Below, piece by piece: positions 36,932 to 46,220 of a stretch of 64,000 nucleotides of DNA; position 1 is the stretch's first letter; each line of letters starts with the position of its first letter. This DNA comes from Massilia polaris (lineage in GTDB: Bacteria; Pseudomonadota; Gammaproteobacteria; Burkholderiales; Burkholderiaceae_D), in NCBI RefSeq assembly GCF_012927275.1, contig NZ_JABBGG010000008.1:1-64000 (forward strand), written 5' to 3'. The position numbers and the translations under genes were made by a program. The notes under the pieces are model-generated. The model had not been told where the DNA came from, searched no databases, and saw only the letters and a list, made by a program, of their open reading frames with translations.

Positions 36932-37324
36932 CAGGCGGGTGAGAAAACCGGCGCGCTGGCAGTGTGGCGCGGGGCTTTCCGGCTGCGGGAGGAGACCGCG
37001 ACGGCCGCGTTCGACAACAAGGTGGGCGAAGTCATCAAGGCCGGCCTGATCGACCGCTACGGCCTCTCCGATGATGCGAACCCAGCAAACGGCCGCAATG
37101 AGCAATGGGGCGGCACTCACGCTCATCAAGATCTCCGGCGCGTTAGGAATGACCCTTGCCGAGCTTGCCACCGAGGCGCGCATCTTACGAAAGCCGCCAG
37201 TGGACCTTTACCCAATAAAGGGGCCGAGTCCAAAAAACGTTAGCTGAGAGAAAATCCGGACACAACCCGGACGCAGACAGTTGAAATTGAAACAGGCCAG
37301 CACTGCCTAAGTCATTGATTCTAT
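36932..37324. other. Gap between HsdR remnant and tRNA-Pro, island edge
   Basis: A plus-strand stretch (36962-37100) reads WRGAFRLREETATAAFDNKV then GLIDRYGLSDDANPANGR, possibly a gene fragment, but I do not recognise it. No integrase or second copy of the tRNA 3' end was seen here. Confidence 0.35.
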
Positions 37325-37401
37325 TGGTCGGGACGGAGTGATTCGAACACTCGACCCCTTGCACCCCATGCAAGTACGCTACCAGGCTGCGCTACGCCCC
37401 G
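37325..37401 (-). tRNA. tRNA-Pro, anticodon GGG
   Basis: The minus strand folds as a full cloverleaf: acceptor CGGGGCG with CGTCCCG, D arm with AGCGCAGCCTGGTAGC, anticodon stem CTTGC/GCAAG with loop ATGGGGT (anticodon GGG), T arm GAGTGTTCGAATCACTC, and an encoded CCA end at 37325-37327. It reads CCC and CCU. Its 3' end faces the decaying island to the left, the usual geometry for a tRNA integration site. Confidence 0.95.
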
Positions 37402-37543
37402 ACGAGTTGCGAATTATATCAGAGCATTTTGACTTTTTGACAGCGCGAAATGCCCCTCGACGCCCTATACCGCGCCAGGTTTGCGCAAACGCAATTCCCG
37501 GGCACCCGCCCCGCATAGCCCATCCATAACGTCACGCCTGCGT

Positions 37544-39430
37544 CTAGCGCCAGTCCCCACGCAAGGCGCTCACCTGCTGGTACAGGTACTCAGGACTCGC
37601 CTCCTGCGGCGGCACCGGCACGCCGACCGCCAGCGCCAGCCTCGAACGCGGTCCGCGCGTGAACGAGCGCTCGAACAGGTTACCAGGATCGCGGGTCAGC
37701 AGGCTGCCCCACAAGCCGCGCAGCGCCATCGGAATCACCGGCACCGGGCTGCGTTCGATGATCTTGGCGATCCCGCCGCGGAACTCGTTGAGCTCGCCGG
37801 TCGAGGTCAGCTTCCCCTCCGGGAAAATGCAAACAAGCTCGCCGTCGTGCAGTGCCTTGGCGATGTCCACGTAGGCCTTCTCCATCGCCCACGGGTCCTC
37901 TTTCGCCGAGGCGATTGGAATCGCTTTCGCGGTGCGGAAGATCCAGCCGAGGATCGGCGTGTTGAAGATGCGGTGGTCCATCACGAAGCGAATCGGGCGC
38001 GGGCTCGCAGCGCCGATCACGATCGCATCGACGTAGCTGACGTGGTTGCATACCAAAACAGCCGGGCCCTCGTCCGGAATACGCTCGACGTCGACCGTCG
38101 TCACGCGATGGATCGTGTGAATCAGCATCCACGCGAGGAAGCGCATCAGGAATTCCGGCACCAGCGAGAAGATATAGATCGCCACCAGCGCATTCAGCAG
38201 CGCCGTCGCAAGGAACATCTCCGGGATCGTAAAGCCCTGCGCATGCATCAGCATCGCCAGGCCGGCAGCGGCCACCATGAACAGCGCGTTCAGGATGTTC
38301 ATGCCGCCAATGGTGCGCGACAGGTGCTCCGGATCGCAGCGGGTCTGGATCAGCGCGAACAGCGGCACGATATAGAAGCCGCCGAACACGCCAAGCATCA
38401 GGATATCGCCGAGGATGCGCAGCGCGCCCGGCTGCGCAAGCAGGCCGGCCATGTCGACCGTGATGGTGCCGGTGTAGCCAAGACTGGCGAAGTACAGGTC
38501 GATACCGAACAGCGACAGGCCGATCGAGCCGAACGGCACCAGGCCAATCTCCACCTTGTGTCCCGACAGGCGTTCGCACAGCAGTGATCCGGCGCCGACG
38601 CCCACCGAGAACACAGTCAGCAACATGACGAACACGCTGTAGTCGCCGTGCAGGTAGTCCTTGGCGAACACGGGGAACTGCGACAGCACTAGCGCGCCGT
38701 AGAACCAGAACCACGAATTCCCCAGCATCGACAGGAACACAGTACGGTTCTGCCGCGAGAAAGCGATATTGCGTACCGACTCCGCGAGCGGGTTGCGGCT
38801 GATTTTGAGGGTCGGCGCAGGCGCCGGTGAATGCGGGATGCGGAAGCTGGCCACCAGCCCCACCACCGCGAACAGCAAGGTGGCGCCTGCCACCAGCTCG
38901 ATCCCGAAAGGCTTCACCTGCACCATCGCCGCGCCCAGCACCTGGCCGAGCAGGATGCCGACGAAGGTGCCCATCTCCACCAGCCCGTTACCGCCGACCA
39001 GTTCTTCCTGCTTCAGGTGCTGCGGCATATACGCGTACTTCACAGGCCCGAACAGCGTTGAATGCACGCCCATGCCAACGACGGCGGCGATCAGCACCCA
39101 CAGCGTGTGCGTCATCCAGCCGATACCGGCGACGAGCATGATCGCTATCTCGAGAATTTTGACGAAACGCGCAAGGCGTCCCTTCTCCACCTTGTCGGCG
39201 ATCTGGCCGGCAGTCGCCGAGAAAACCACGTACGGAAGGATGAACAGGCCGGGAATCAGGCTGTTGAGTATGGCCGGTTCCATGGTCGTCCAGCTCAATG
39301 CATCGTAGGTCAACACCACCAGCAAGGCGGTCTTGAACACGTTGTCGTTGAACGCGCCGAAGAACTGGGTCCAGAAAAACGGACCGAAACGGCGTTGCGT
39401 CAGCAGGGAAAACTGGCTCTGTTGTTTCAT
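37544..39430 (-). CDS. MFS transporter fused to a 1-acylglycerol-phosphate acyltransferase (LplT-PlsC type)
   Basis: A 628-residue fusion. Residues 1-420 form a twelve-helix major facilitator (FFWTQFFGAFNDNVFKTALL and FGPVKYAYMPQHL), like the lysophospholipid transporter LplT. Residues 430-628 are a PlsC acyltransferase with VCNHVSYVDAIVIG (catalytic NHx4D) and VCIFPEGKLTSTGE (glycerol-phosphate site). This is the layout of lysophospholipid flip-and-reacylate proteins; E. coli has LplT and Aas as separate proteins. It acts in the inner membrane. The start overlaps the XRE regulator stop by an ATGA, so the pair is coupled. Confidence 0.9.
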   Translation of the reverse strand: MKQQSQFSLLTQRRFGPFFWTQFFGAFNDNVFKTALLVVLTYDALSWTTMEPAILNSLIPGLFILPYVVFSATAGQIADKVEKGRLARFVKILEIAIMLVAGIGWMTHTLWVLIAAVVGMGVHSTLFGPVKYAYMPQHLKQEELVGGNGLVEMGTFVGILLGQVLGAAMVQVKPFGIELVAGATLLFAVVGLVASFRIPHSPAPAPTLKISRNPLAESVRNIAFSRQNRTVFLSMLGNSWFWFYGALVLSQFPVFAKDYLHGDYSVFVMLLTVFSVGVGAGSLLCERLSGHKVEIGLVPFGSIGLSLFGIDLYFASLGYTGTITVDMAGLLAQPGALRILGDILMLGVFGGFYIVPLFALIQTRCDPEHLSRTIGGMNILNALFMVAAAGLAMLMHAQGFTIPEMFLATALLNALVAIYIFSLVPEFLMRFLAWMLIHTIHRVTTVDVERIPDEGPAVLVCNHVSYVDAIVIGAASPRPIRFVMDHRIFNTPILGWIFRTAKAIPIASAKEDPWAMEKAYVDIAKALHDGELVCIFPEGKLTSTGELNEFRGGIAKIIERSPVPVIPMALRGLWGSLLTRDPGNLFERSFTRGPRSRLALAVGVPVPPQEASPEYLYQQVSALRGDWR

Positions 39431-40182
39431 GACGATTGCTCGCTAAGTGAAGGTTTGCGCAGCAGCGCCTGGAATGCGTGCGGCACCCATGGACGCGCCG
39501 CCAGCATGAAGCTCATCGCATTTTTCTGCTCGAGCGGCACGCGCATTTCGTTCTGGTGCTGCTGCGCGATGTCGGCGGCGACCTGCTTCAGGCGTTCGAT
39601 CAGCGCGGCGCTGGACTGCTTCGACAGCATCACGTTCACCATTCCCAGCACCTCGCCATCGCCGTCGAAACGCGCGTTCAAATAGTCGGCAGCGGCTTCG
39701 CTGCGGAAGTACGACTGGATCGGGCCATTCGCGATCCAGCTGAAGGTCCGCGCGATCAGCAGCTTGACGCGGTTATTCGGCAGCAGTTCGAGGAAGCCGA
39801 TCTTGTCGAGGCGAAGCAGGCAGGCAGTCACCTGCGCTTCGTCCAGCTCATACGTGCGGACGATATCCTCGAAGCCGATATGGTTCATCGCCGATACCGC
39901 CACTACCAGCAGCTGCGGGTCGCCGATGATTTCCTTTTCCTGCGCCAGGGTCAGTTGCGAGATCAGTTTCGGGCCGCCCTGCGCGGCGTTGAGTTCATCG
40001 AAACCGATGCCGGAGGCGTCCAGGATCTGGTCCAGCCGCTGGAGGGTGAAATTCTTTTGAGAGAACATCCGTTTTACGCTCGCCTCCGACATGCCGATCC
40101 GCACCGCCAGTTCGCCGTAGGTTACCCCTCGGCTTTTAAGCAGGCGCTTTAATGTGTCGACGAGTGTAATCGCTTGCGGCAT
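39427..40182 (-). CDS. XRE-type (Cro/CI helix-turn-helix) regulator
   Basis: A 251-residue protein. The N-terminal HTH is VTYGELAVRIGMSEASVKRM followed by LQRLDQILDASGIGFDEL. The C-terminal 170 residues are helical with no recognised ligand domain (ARTFSWIANGPIQSYFRSEA is typical). It overlaps the MFS-acyltransferase gene by 4 bases and is likely to regulate or accompany it. Such pairs are known in related bacteria. Confidence 0.85.
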   Translation of the reverse strand: MPQAITLVDTLKRLLKSRGVTYGELAVRIGMSEASVKRMFSQKNFTLQRLDQILDASGIGFDELNAAQGGPKLISQLTLAQEKEIIGDPQLLVVAVSAMNHIGFEDIVRTYELDEAQVTACLLRLDKIGFLELLPNNRVKLLIARTFSWIANGPIQSYFRSEAAADYLNARFDGDGEVLGMVNVMLSKQSSAALIERLKQVAADIAQQHQNEMRVPLEQKNAMSFMLAARPWVPHAFQALLRKPSLSEQSS

Positions 40183-40270
40183 GAGTGATTCCCGATAGTA
40201 ATCTGGTAGCAGATACTAATACTTCTCAACGGTAAAAGCGATACAGTGGTGGGAAATTTTTGAGCCCACA

Positions 40271-40372
40271 TCGGGGTCCGTCCCCGGGGACGGACCCCGA
40301 TTGGTCAGCAAACAATCGGGGTCAGGCCACCACTGTTTGGGAATATTCCAAAACAATGGTGGCCTGACCCCG
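40271..40372. repeat. Two adjacent long hairpins (palindromic element)
   Basis: First unit, 40271-40300: a perfect 30-base palindrome (TCGGGGTCCGTCCCC and its exact complement). Second unit, 40317-40372: 16-base perfect arms CGGGGTCAGGCCACCA and TGGTGGCCTGACCCCG around a loop with inner pairing (GAATATTC). They lie between hom (minus, ends 40398) and the XRE gene start. They could act as a terminator for hom or belong to a dispersed repeat family. Confidence 0.7.
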
Positions 40373-40397
40373 ACGTTGAAGCAACAACCCAAATTTG

Positions 40398-41720
40398 CTA
40401 GCTCAGCGACTCCAGCCTGATCCTCACCACTTGCCCCACCACCGTCGCCAACTGCTCGATCTTCGCGATCGCGTCGTTGATGTTCTTTTCCTGCGTCTGG
40501 TGCGTCAGCATGACGATATCGAGGCGCGTCGCGTTCTCCGCCGGTTCCTTCTGCAGCACCGCGTCGATCGAGATGCGCGCGTCCGCCAGAATGCGCGTCA
40601 GGTCGGCCATCACACCCAGGCGGTTCTTGACGTACACGCGCAGGTAGTAGCTGGTCGTGATTTCGTCCATCGGCAGGATCGCCACGTCGGTCATCTGGTT
40701 TGGCTGGAACGCGAGGTGCGGCACGCGGTTGCCCGGATCGGCCGTCGCCAGGCGGGTGATGTCGACCAGGTCGGCAATCACTGACGATGCGGTCGGCTCG
40801 GCGCCCGCGCCCTTGCCGTAGTAAAGCGAAGCACCGACAGCGTCAGCCTGCACCAGCACCGCGTTCATCGCGCCTTCCACATTGGCGATCAGGCGCTTGG
40901 TCGGAATCAGGGTCGGATGCACGCGCAGCTCGATGCCTTCAACGCCATTCACCACCGCGCGGCGCGTGATGCCGAGCAGCTTGATGCGGTAGCCCAGCTG
41001 CTCCGCATAACGGATGTCGACCGCCTGCAGCTTGCTGATGCCTTCAACGTAAGCCTTCCCGAACTGCACCGGAATGCCGAACGCGATGGCGGACATGATG
41101 GTCAGCTTGTGCGCGGCGTCGATGCCTTCGATGTCGAAGGTCGGATCGGCTTCGGCGTAGCCGAGGGCCTGCGCCTGCTTCAACACCGTCTCGAAGTCGA
41201 GGCCCTTGTCGCGCATTTCGGACAGGATGAAATTGGTGGTGCCGTTGATGATGCCCGCCACCGACTCGATGCGGTTGGCGGTCAGGCCTTCACGCAGCGC
41301 CTTGATGATCGGGATGCCGCCTGCGACTGCCGCTTCGAAAGCGACCATCACGCCCTTCTCCTGCGCCGCCGCGAAAATCTCGTTACCGTGCAGCGCCAGC
41401 AGCGCCTTGTTGGCGGTGACCACGTGCTTGCCGTTGGCGATCGCCTTCAGCACCAGTTCGCGCGCGGTGTCGCAGCCGCCGATCAGTTCGACGACGATTT
41501 CGATGTCGGGATGGTTGACGACCAGGTTGGCGTCGGTGACGATTTCCACGCCGGCGCCGACGATGGCTTCGGCGCGCGCGGTGTTACGCACGGCGACCAT
41601 CGAGATCTCGATGGCGCGGCCGGCGCGGCGGCGGATCTCTTCGCCATTACGCTGCAGGACGGTATAGGTTCCGGCGCCGACGACGCCGAGGCCGATCAGG
41701 CCTACTTTGATGGGTTTCAT
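40398..41720 (-). CDS. hom: Homoserine dehydrogenase
   Basis: Reduces aspartate semialdehyde to homoserine for threonine and methionine synthesis. A 440-residue protein: N-terminal Rossmann motif GLIGLGVVGAGTYTVLQ, catalytic part with VAGIINGTTNFILS and EADPTFDIEGIDAAHKL, and a C-terminal ACT domain (YYLRVYVKNRLGVMADL) for feedback by threonine. It lies 23 bases after the aminotransferase gene on the same strand, so likely an operon. The ATG at 41720 has an AAG-rich site upstream. Confidence 0.96.
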   Translation of the reverse strand: MKPIKVGLIGLGVVGAGTYTVLQRNGEEIRRRAGRAIEISMVAVRNTARAEAIVGAGVEIVTDANLVVNHPDIEIVVELIGGCDTARELVLKAIANGKHVVTANKALLALHGNEIFAAAQEKGVMVAFEAAVAGGIPIIKALREGLTANRIESVAGIINGTTNFILSEMRDKGLDFETVLKQAQALGYAEADPTFDIEGIDAAHKLTIMSAIAFGIPVQFGKAYVEGISKLQAVDIRYAEQLGYRIKLLGITRRAVVNGVEGIELRVHPTLIPTKRLIANVEGAMNAVLVQADAVGASLYYGKGAGAEPTASSVIADLVDITRLATADPGNRVPHLAFQPNQMTDVAILPMDEITTSYYLRVYVKNRLGVMADLTRILADARISIDAVLQKEPAENATRLDIVMLTHQTQEKNINDAIAKIEQLATVVGQVVRIRLESLS

Positions 41721-41743
41721 ATTCTTCGTATCAGATTGGAATG

Positions 41744-42979
41744 TCAGCCACGCCCGTGGCGGCGGCGGTAGCCGTCGAGAAAGCGCGCAATGCGGCCGCA
41801 GGCGTCGCTAAGGTCGTCAGAGTTGGGCAGGAACACCAGCCGGAAGTGGTCCGGCGCGATCCAGTTGAAGCCCGTCCCCTGGACGATCAGCACTTTTTCC
41901 TCGGACAGCAGCTCGCAGGCGAACTGCTGGTCATCCGCAATCGGGTACATCACGGGGTCGAGGCGCGGGAACATGTACAGCGCAGCTTTTGGCTTGACGC
42001 AGGTAACGCCCGGAATATCGGTAAGCAGTTTGTGCGCGAGGTCGCGCTGCTTGAGCAGGCGGCCGCCGGGGCCGACCAGGTCATTGATGCTCTGGTAGCC
42101 GCCCAGCGCGGTCTGGATCGCGAACTGGCCCGGCGCATTGGCGCACAGGCGCATCGAGGCCAGCATGTTGAGGCCATCGATGTAATCCTTGGCGTGGCGC
42201 TTTTCGCCCGACACCACCATCCAGCCGGCGCGGTAGCCGCACGCGCGGTAGTTCTTCGACAGGCCGTTCAGGGTGATGAACAGCACGTCGTCGGCCAGCG
42301 ACGCCATCGACACGTGTTCTTCTTCGTCGTACAGCGTCTTGTCGTAGATTTCGTCGGCCAGCACGATCAGCTGGTGCTGGCGCGCCAGCTCGATGATGTC
42401 CAGCAGGACTTCGCGCGGGTACAGCGCGCCGGTCGGGTTGTTCGGGTTGATGACGACGATTGCCTTGGTGTTCGAGGTGATCTTGCGGCGCATGTCTTCG
42501 ACGTCGGGCATCCAGCCGGCCTGTTCGTCGCAGATGTAGTGCACCGGATTGCCGCCCGAGAGGCTGACCGCGGCGGTCCATAGCGGATAGTCGGGCGCAG
42601 GCACCAGCACTTCGTCGCCGTTGTTCAGCAGGCCGTTCATGGCCATCACGATCAGCTCGGACGCGCCGTTGCCGAGGTAGATGTCCTCGATCGTCACGCC
42701 GGAGATGTTTTTCTCCTGCGTGTAGTGCATGACCGCCTTGCGCGGCGCGAACATGCCCTTCGAGTCGGTGTAGCCGGCCGCGCCGTGCATGTTGCGGATC
42801 ATGTCGTGCACGATCTCGTCAGGAGGATCGAAACCGAACACGGCCAGGTTACCGATGTTCAGTTTGATGATCTTGTGCCCCTCCTCTTCCATCTGGCGGG
42901 CTTTTTCCATGGCTGGGCCACGAATTTCGTAGCAGACGTCGTCGAGCTTGTTCGATTTCAGGATCGGTCGCAAAATCAT
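41744..42979 (-). CDS. alaA: Alanine-type aminotransferase (AlaA/YfbQ-like, PLP-dependent)
   Basis: A 411-residue class I/II aminotransferase. VVINPNNPTGALYP and LADEIYDKTLYDEEEH are PLP-site motifs, GLSKNYRACGYRAGW carries the Schiff-base lysine, and FRLVFLPN holds the carboxylate-binding arginine. The N-terminal LRPILKSNKLDDVCYEIRGP is typical of AlaA, which converts pyruvate and glutamate to alanine. I chose ATG 42979 since AGGGA lies just before it and it matches the family start; an upstream start would add 21 residues not expected. Co-transcribed with hom by position. Confidence 0.88.
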   Translation of the reverse strand: MILRPILKSNKLDDVCYEIRGPAMEKARQMEEEGHKIIKLNIGNLAVFGFDPPDEIVHDMIRNMHGAAGYTDSKGMFAPRKAVMHYTQEKNISGVTIEDIYLGNGASELIVMAMNGLLNNGDEVLVPAPDYPLWTAAVSLSGGNPVHYICDEQAGWMPDVEDMRRKITSNTKAIVVINPNNPTGALYPREVLLDIIELARQHQLIVLADEIYDKTLYDEEEHVSMASLADDVLFITLNGLSKNYRACGYRAGWMVVSGEKRHAKDYIDGLNMLASMRLCANAPGQFAIQTALGGYQSINDLVGPGGRLLKQRDLAHKLLTDIPGVTCVKPKAALYMFPRLDPVMYPIADDQQFACELLSEEKVLIVQGTGFNWIAPDHFRLVFLPNSDDLSDACGRIARFLDGYRRRHGRG

Positions 42980-43138
42980 TCCCTGTTTGGTGGCGCGTAT
43001 GTTGCAGTGCGAAAAATACCCATTCTGCCGAAAGCGCTCCATTTAATCAACTTATCGCGAAAATTCGCGCTTTATAACTGTTTGTGGCATGCTATGCCCC
43101 ACGCAGGCGCAGCCCTGCAACAACCACGCGCCCTACCA

Positions 43139-43528
43139 ATGAAGCTTCATGCCAGCACCACCAAACAATACCAGACCGTCACCGGCTATGACGACAGCGG
43201 GGTAGAAATCAATGCCGAACACTTCGATTTCAGCCTGATCGTGATGCCGGAGACGGCGCCGCGCCCGTGGCCCGTGCCAGATTTCGAGAGCCTGACCGCA
43301 CAACATTTTGAACAGATCGAAGCCGACCAGCCCGACGTTGTCATCCTCGGCACCGGCGCGCGCCAGCGCTTCGTCCACCCGCGCTTGGTTGCCACCCTGT
43401 CGGCGCGCCGCATCGGCGTCGAATGCATGGACAGCCAGGCCGCCTGCCGCACCTACAATATCCTGATGGGCGAAGGCCGCAAGGTCACGCTCGCATTGAT
43501 TATCGAGGGCAAGCAAACAACGGCTTGA
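43139..43528 (+). CDS. Mth938-like domain protein
   Basis: A 129-residue protein of the Mth938/NDUFAF3 fold (formerly DUF498). IEADQPDVVILGTGARQRFV is the central motif, and IGVECMDSQAACRTYNILMG is the family C-terminal block. Human NDUFAF3 is a complex I assembly factor, but the bacterial role is not settled. It is divergent from alaA and 114 bases before the peroxiredoxin gene on the same strand. Confidence 0.85.
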   Translation: MKLHASTTKQYQTVTGYDDSGVEINAEHFDFSLIVMPETAPRPWPVPDFESLTAQHFEQIEADQPDVVILGTGARQRFVHPRLVATLSARRIGVECMDSQAACRTYNILMGEGRKVTLALIIEGKQTTA

Positions 43529-43641
43529 TTGCGGGACCAGCGTCCCCATATTTACCAGGTTGTCCATATTGCCCTTGCATTACCCCTGCCGCGCTGATTG
43601 GGGGCACGAAAATCAGCGCCGACCATCTCCAGGAGAGACCT

Positions 43642-44112
43642 GTGGCTGATAGCCAATCCCCAGCACCCGTAACGAATTTTTCCGCCGCCATGACCAGCGA
43701 CAAGACCTTCGAGCTGTCCGGCCGCCCTGCGCGTTACACCGTGCTCTACTTTTACCCGAAGGACAACACGCCCGGCTGCACCACCGAAAGCATCAATTTC
43801 CGCGAGCTGTATCCGGAATTCGAGAAGGCGCAGACCGAGATCTACGGCATCAGCCGCGATTCGCTGCGCTCGCACGAAGGCTTCAAGTCGAAGCTGGGCC
43901 TGCCGTTCGAACTCATTTCCGACCCGGAAGAAGCGGTCTGCGGCCAGTTCAATGTCATGAAGATGAAAAATATGTATGGTAAGCAAGTTCGAGGGGTGGA
44001 ACGCAGTACGTTTATCATTGACGCTAGTGGTAATTTGGTGAAAGAATGGCGTGGCGTGAAGGTTCCAAATCACGCGGACGAGGTGCTGGAATTCGTAACA
44101 ACCCAGCCCTGA
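43642..44112 (+). CDS. bcp: Peroxiredoxin, Bcp/PrxQ type
   Basis: A 156-residue thiol peroxidase. LYFYPKDNTPGCTTESINFR has the peroxidatic Cys; a second Cys five residues later, as in classical PrxQ, is not present, so it is a one-cysteine or atypical type. PFELISDPEEAVCGQFNVMK is the middle motif, and RSTFIIDASGNLVKEWRGVK the family C-terminal part. The start is GTG at 43642 with AGGAG 8 bases before it; no ATG fits as well. It reduces hydroperoxides in the cytoplasm. Confidence 0.9.
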   Translation: MADSQSPAPVTNFSAAMTSDKTFELSGRPARYTVLYFYPKDNTPGCTTESINFRELYPEFEKAQTEIYGISRDSLRSHEGFKSKLGLPFELISDPEEAVCGQFNVMKMKNMYGKQVRGVERSTFIIDASGNLVKEWRGVKVPNHADEVLEFVTTQP

Positions 44113-44350
44113 CTCGCCCGGCTAACTTGTTGATCAACCTGCTGTAGAACCTGATTGCACCAGCCCATTTTGAGTCAACCGTTTCTACCTTTTGCATCAC
44201 TCCAATCTGGCGGCCTGCCGGCCCGGTCATATTCCGGGTCCGACCAGCGCCCACGTAATTCGCCCCAGCCGTTTTTCACCTACGACGCCGCAAGCCACGC
44301 TTGCGTGCACGCTGCTGGCTATCCTCGGACATTTTTAGATTGAGACACTG

Positions 44351-46150
44351 ATGCCACTACCAAAAATACCAACTAAGCCGGCCACACTGCTGCCGGTCGC
44401 TGATTACCCGAAAGCTGAACCTGGCAAGTCCGGCGCGCGCACTGTCGCGGCCGCCAAGCCGAAACTGGCCGCCGTGCCCGAGCCGGTCAATGACGACATG
44501 ATCGCCAAGCCGGCCAAGGGCGGCCGCAAGACCGCACGCCTGCTGTCCGCGCCCGAGGCAGTGCCTGCGCCTGCTGCGGCGCCGCACATCGCCGCACCTG
44601 TCGCCAGGGCCGAGCCGGCCGCCAAGCCGTCGCGCGGCAAGGCCCGCCAGCCTTCCGAAAACGCACTGCCGCATCCGGCCAAGCACAAGCCGGTCGAACT
44701 GCAGGTCAAGTCTTCCACCAGCCGCCGGGCCGACAAGAGCGGCCTGACCAAGATGTTCGTGCTCGACACCAATGTGCTGATGCATGACCCGACATCGCTG
44801 TTCCGTTTCGAAGAGCACGACGTCTACCTGCCGATGATGACGCTGGAGGAGCTCGACGACCACAAGAAAGGCATGTCCGAAGTGGCGCGCAATGCACGCC
44901 AGGTATCGCGCACGCTGGACGCGCTGGTCGGCAGCATCGACGACGGCGCCATCGAAGCGGGCATACCGCTGGCCAAGCTGGGCAACAAGGACGCCAAGGG
45001 CCGCCTGTTCTTCCAGACCCGCCTGCAAGCCGGTCCAGGCCTGCCGGAAGGCCTGCCGCAGGGCAAAGCCGACAACCAGATCCTCGGCGTGGTGCGCAAC
45101 CTCGAAGCGGAACTGCCGGGCCGCGCCATCGTGCTGGTGTCGAAAGACATCAACATGCGCATCAAGGCGCGCGCGCTGGGCCTGCCCGCCGAAGACTATT
45201 TCAACGACCATGTACTGGAAGACACCGACCTGCTGTACTCGGGCATCGTCCAGCTGCCGGACGATTTCTGGAACAAGCACGGCAAGGACATGGAGTCGTG
45301 GCAGGAGAACAAGAACGGCTATTCGGCCACGTTCTACCGCATGACCGGTCCGGTCATTCCTACGCTGCTGGTCAACCAGTTCGTGTTCCTCGAGCCGAAA
45401 AGCGGCGAAGCGCCGTTCTATGGCCAGGTCAAGCAGATCAACGGCAAGACCGCGGTGATCCAGACCCTGCGCGACTTCAGCCACAACAAGAACAACGTAT
45501 GGGGCGTCACCGCGCGCAACCGCGAGCAGAACTTCGCGCTGAACCTGTTGATGAATCCGGAGTGCGACTTCGTCACCCTGCTTGGCCAGGCAGGTACCGG
45601 CAAGACCCTGCTGGCACTGGCGGCGGGCCTCGCGCAGGTGCTTGAAACCAAGCTGTACAACGAGATCATCGTCACCCGCGTCACCGTGCCGGTCGGCGAG
45701 GACATCGGCTTCCTGCCAGGTACCGAGGAAGAGAAGATGTCGCCGTGGATGGGCGCCTTCGACGACAACCTCGAAGTGCTCAACAAGTCCGACGGCGAAG
45801 GCGGCGAGTGGGGCCGTGCGGCGACGCAGGACCTGATCCGCTCGCGCATCAAGATCAAGTCGCTCAACTTCATGCGCGGCCGTACCTTCGTGAACAAGTT
45901 CCTGATCATCGACGAGGCGCAGAACCTGACGCCGAAGCAGATCAAGACCCTGGTCACGCGCGCCGGTCCGGGCACCAAGATCCTCTGCCTGGGTAACATC
46001 GCGCAGATCGACACGCCTTACCTGACCGAAGGTTCGAGCGGCCTGACCTACGTGGTCGACCGCTTCAAGGGCTGGTCGCACAGCGGTCACGTGACCCTGG
46101 CGCGCGGCGAGCGTTCGCGCCTGGCCGACCACGCGAGCGAAGTGCTGTAA
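44351..46150 (+). CDS. PhoH-family ATPase with N-terminal PIN domain
   Basis: A 599-residue protein. A Lys/Ala/Pro-rich linker (about 1-130) precedes a PIN nuclease domain (FVLDTNVLMHDPTSLF, YLPMMTLEELDDHKKG, and LVSKDINMRIKARALGLPAEDY with the acidic site). The PhoH ATPase has LLGQAGTGKTLLALAAG (Walker A) and KFLIIDEAQNLTPKQIKTLV (Walker B). PIN-PhoH proteins are likely RNA helicase-nucleases, as for mycobacterial PhoH2. The long N-terminal linker is longer than usual. A strong bidirectional terminator follows. Confidence 0.93.
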   Translation: MPLPKIPTKPATLLPVADYPKAEPGKSGARTVAAAKPKLAAVPEPVNDDMIAKPAKGGRKTARLLSAPEAVPAPAAAPHIAAPVARAEPAAKPSRGKARQPSENALPHPAKHKPVELQVKSSTSRRADKSGLTKMFVLDTNVLMHDPTSLFRFEEHDVYLPMMTLEELDDHKKGMSEVARNARQVSRTLDALVGSIDDGAIEAGIPLAKLGNKDAKGRLFFQTRLQAGPGLPEGLPQGKADNQILGVVRNLEAELPGRAIVLVSKDINMRIKARALGLPAEDYFNDHVLEDTDLLYSGIVQLPDDFWNKHGKDMESWQENKNGYSATFYRMTGPVIPTLLVNQFVFLEPKSGEAPFYGQVKQINGKTAVIQTLRDFSHNKNNVWGVTARNREQNFALNLLMNPECDFVTLLGQAGTGKTLLALAAGLAQVLETKLYNEIIVTRVTVPVGEDIGFLPGTEEEKMSPWMGAFDDNLEVLNKSDGEGGEWGRAATQDLIRSRIKIKSLNFMRGRTFVNKFLIIDEAQNLTPKQIKTLVTRAGPGTKILCLGNIAQIDTPYLTEGSSGLTYVVDRFKGWSHSGHVTLARGERSRLADHASEVL

Positions 46151-46167
46151 GACTTCCCCGCTCAAAG

Positions 46168-46204
46168 AAAAACCCTGTACGCCGCGAGGTGTACAGGGTT
46201 TTTT
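46168..46204. terminator. Bidirectional terminator between phoH and the FecR-domain gene
   Basis: The stem AAACCCTGTAC with GTACAGGGTTT has A on one side and T on the other, so it can end both the plus-strand phoH transcript and the minus-strand adhesin locus. Confidence 0.9.
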
Positions 46205-46220
46205 GTTGGGCGCGGGCTTG

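Noticed and set aside
44357-46165. Long minus-strand frame opposite the PhoH gene
   Set aside because: Antisense shadow; the plus frame has clear PIN and PhoH motifs.
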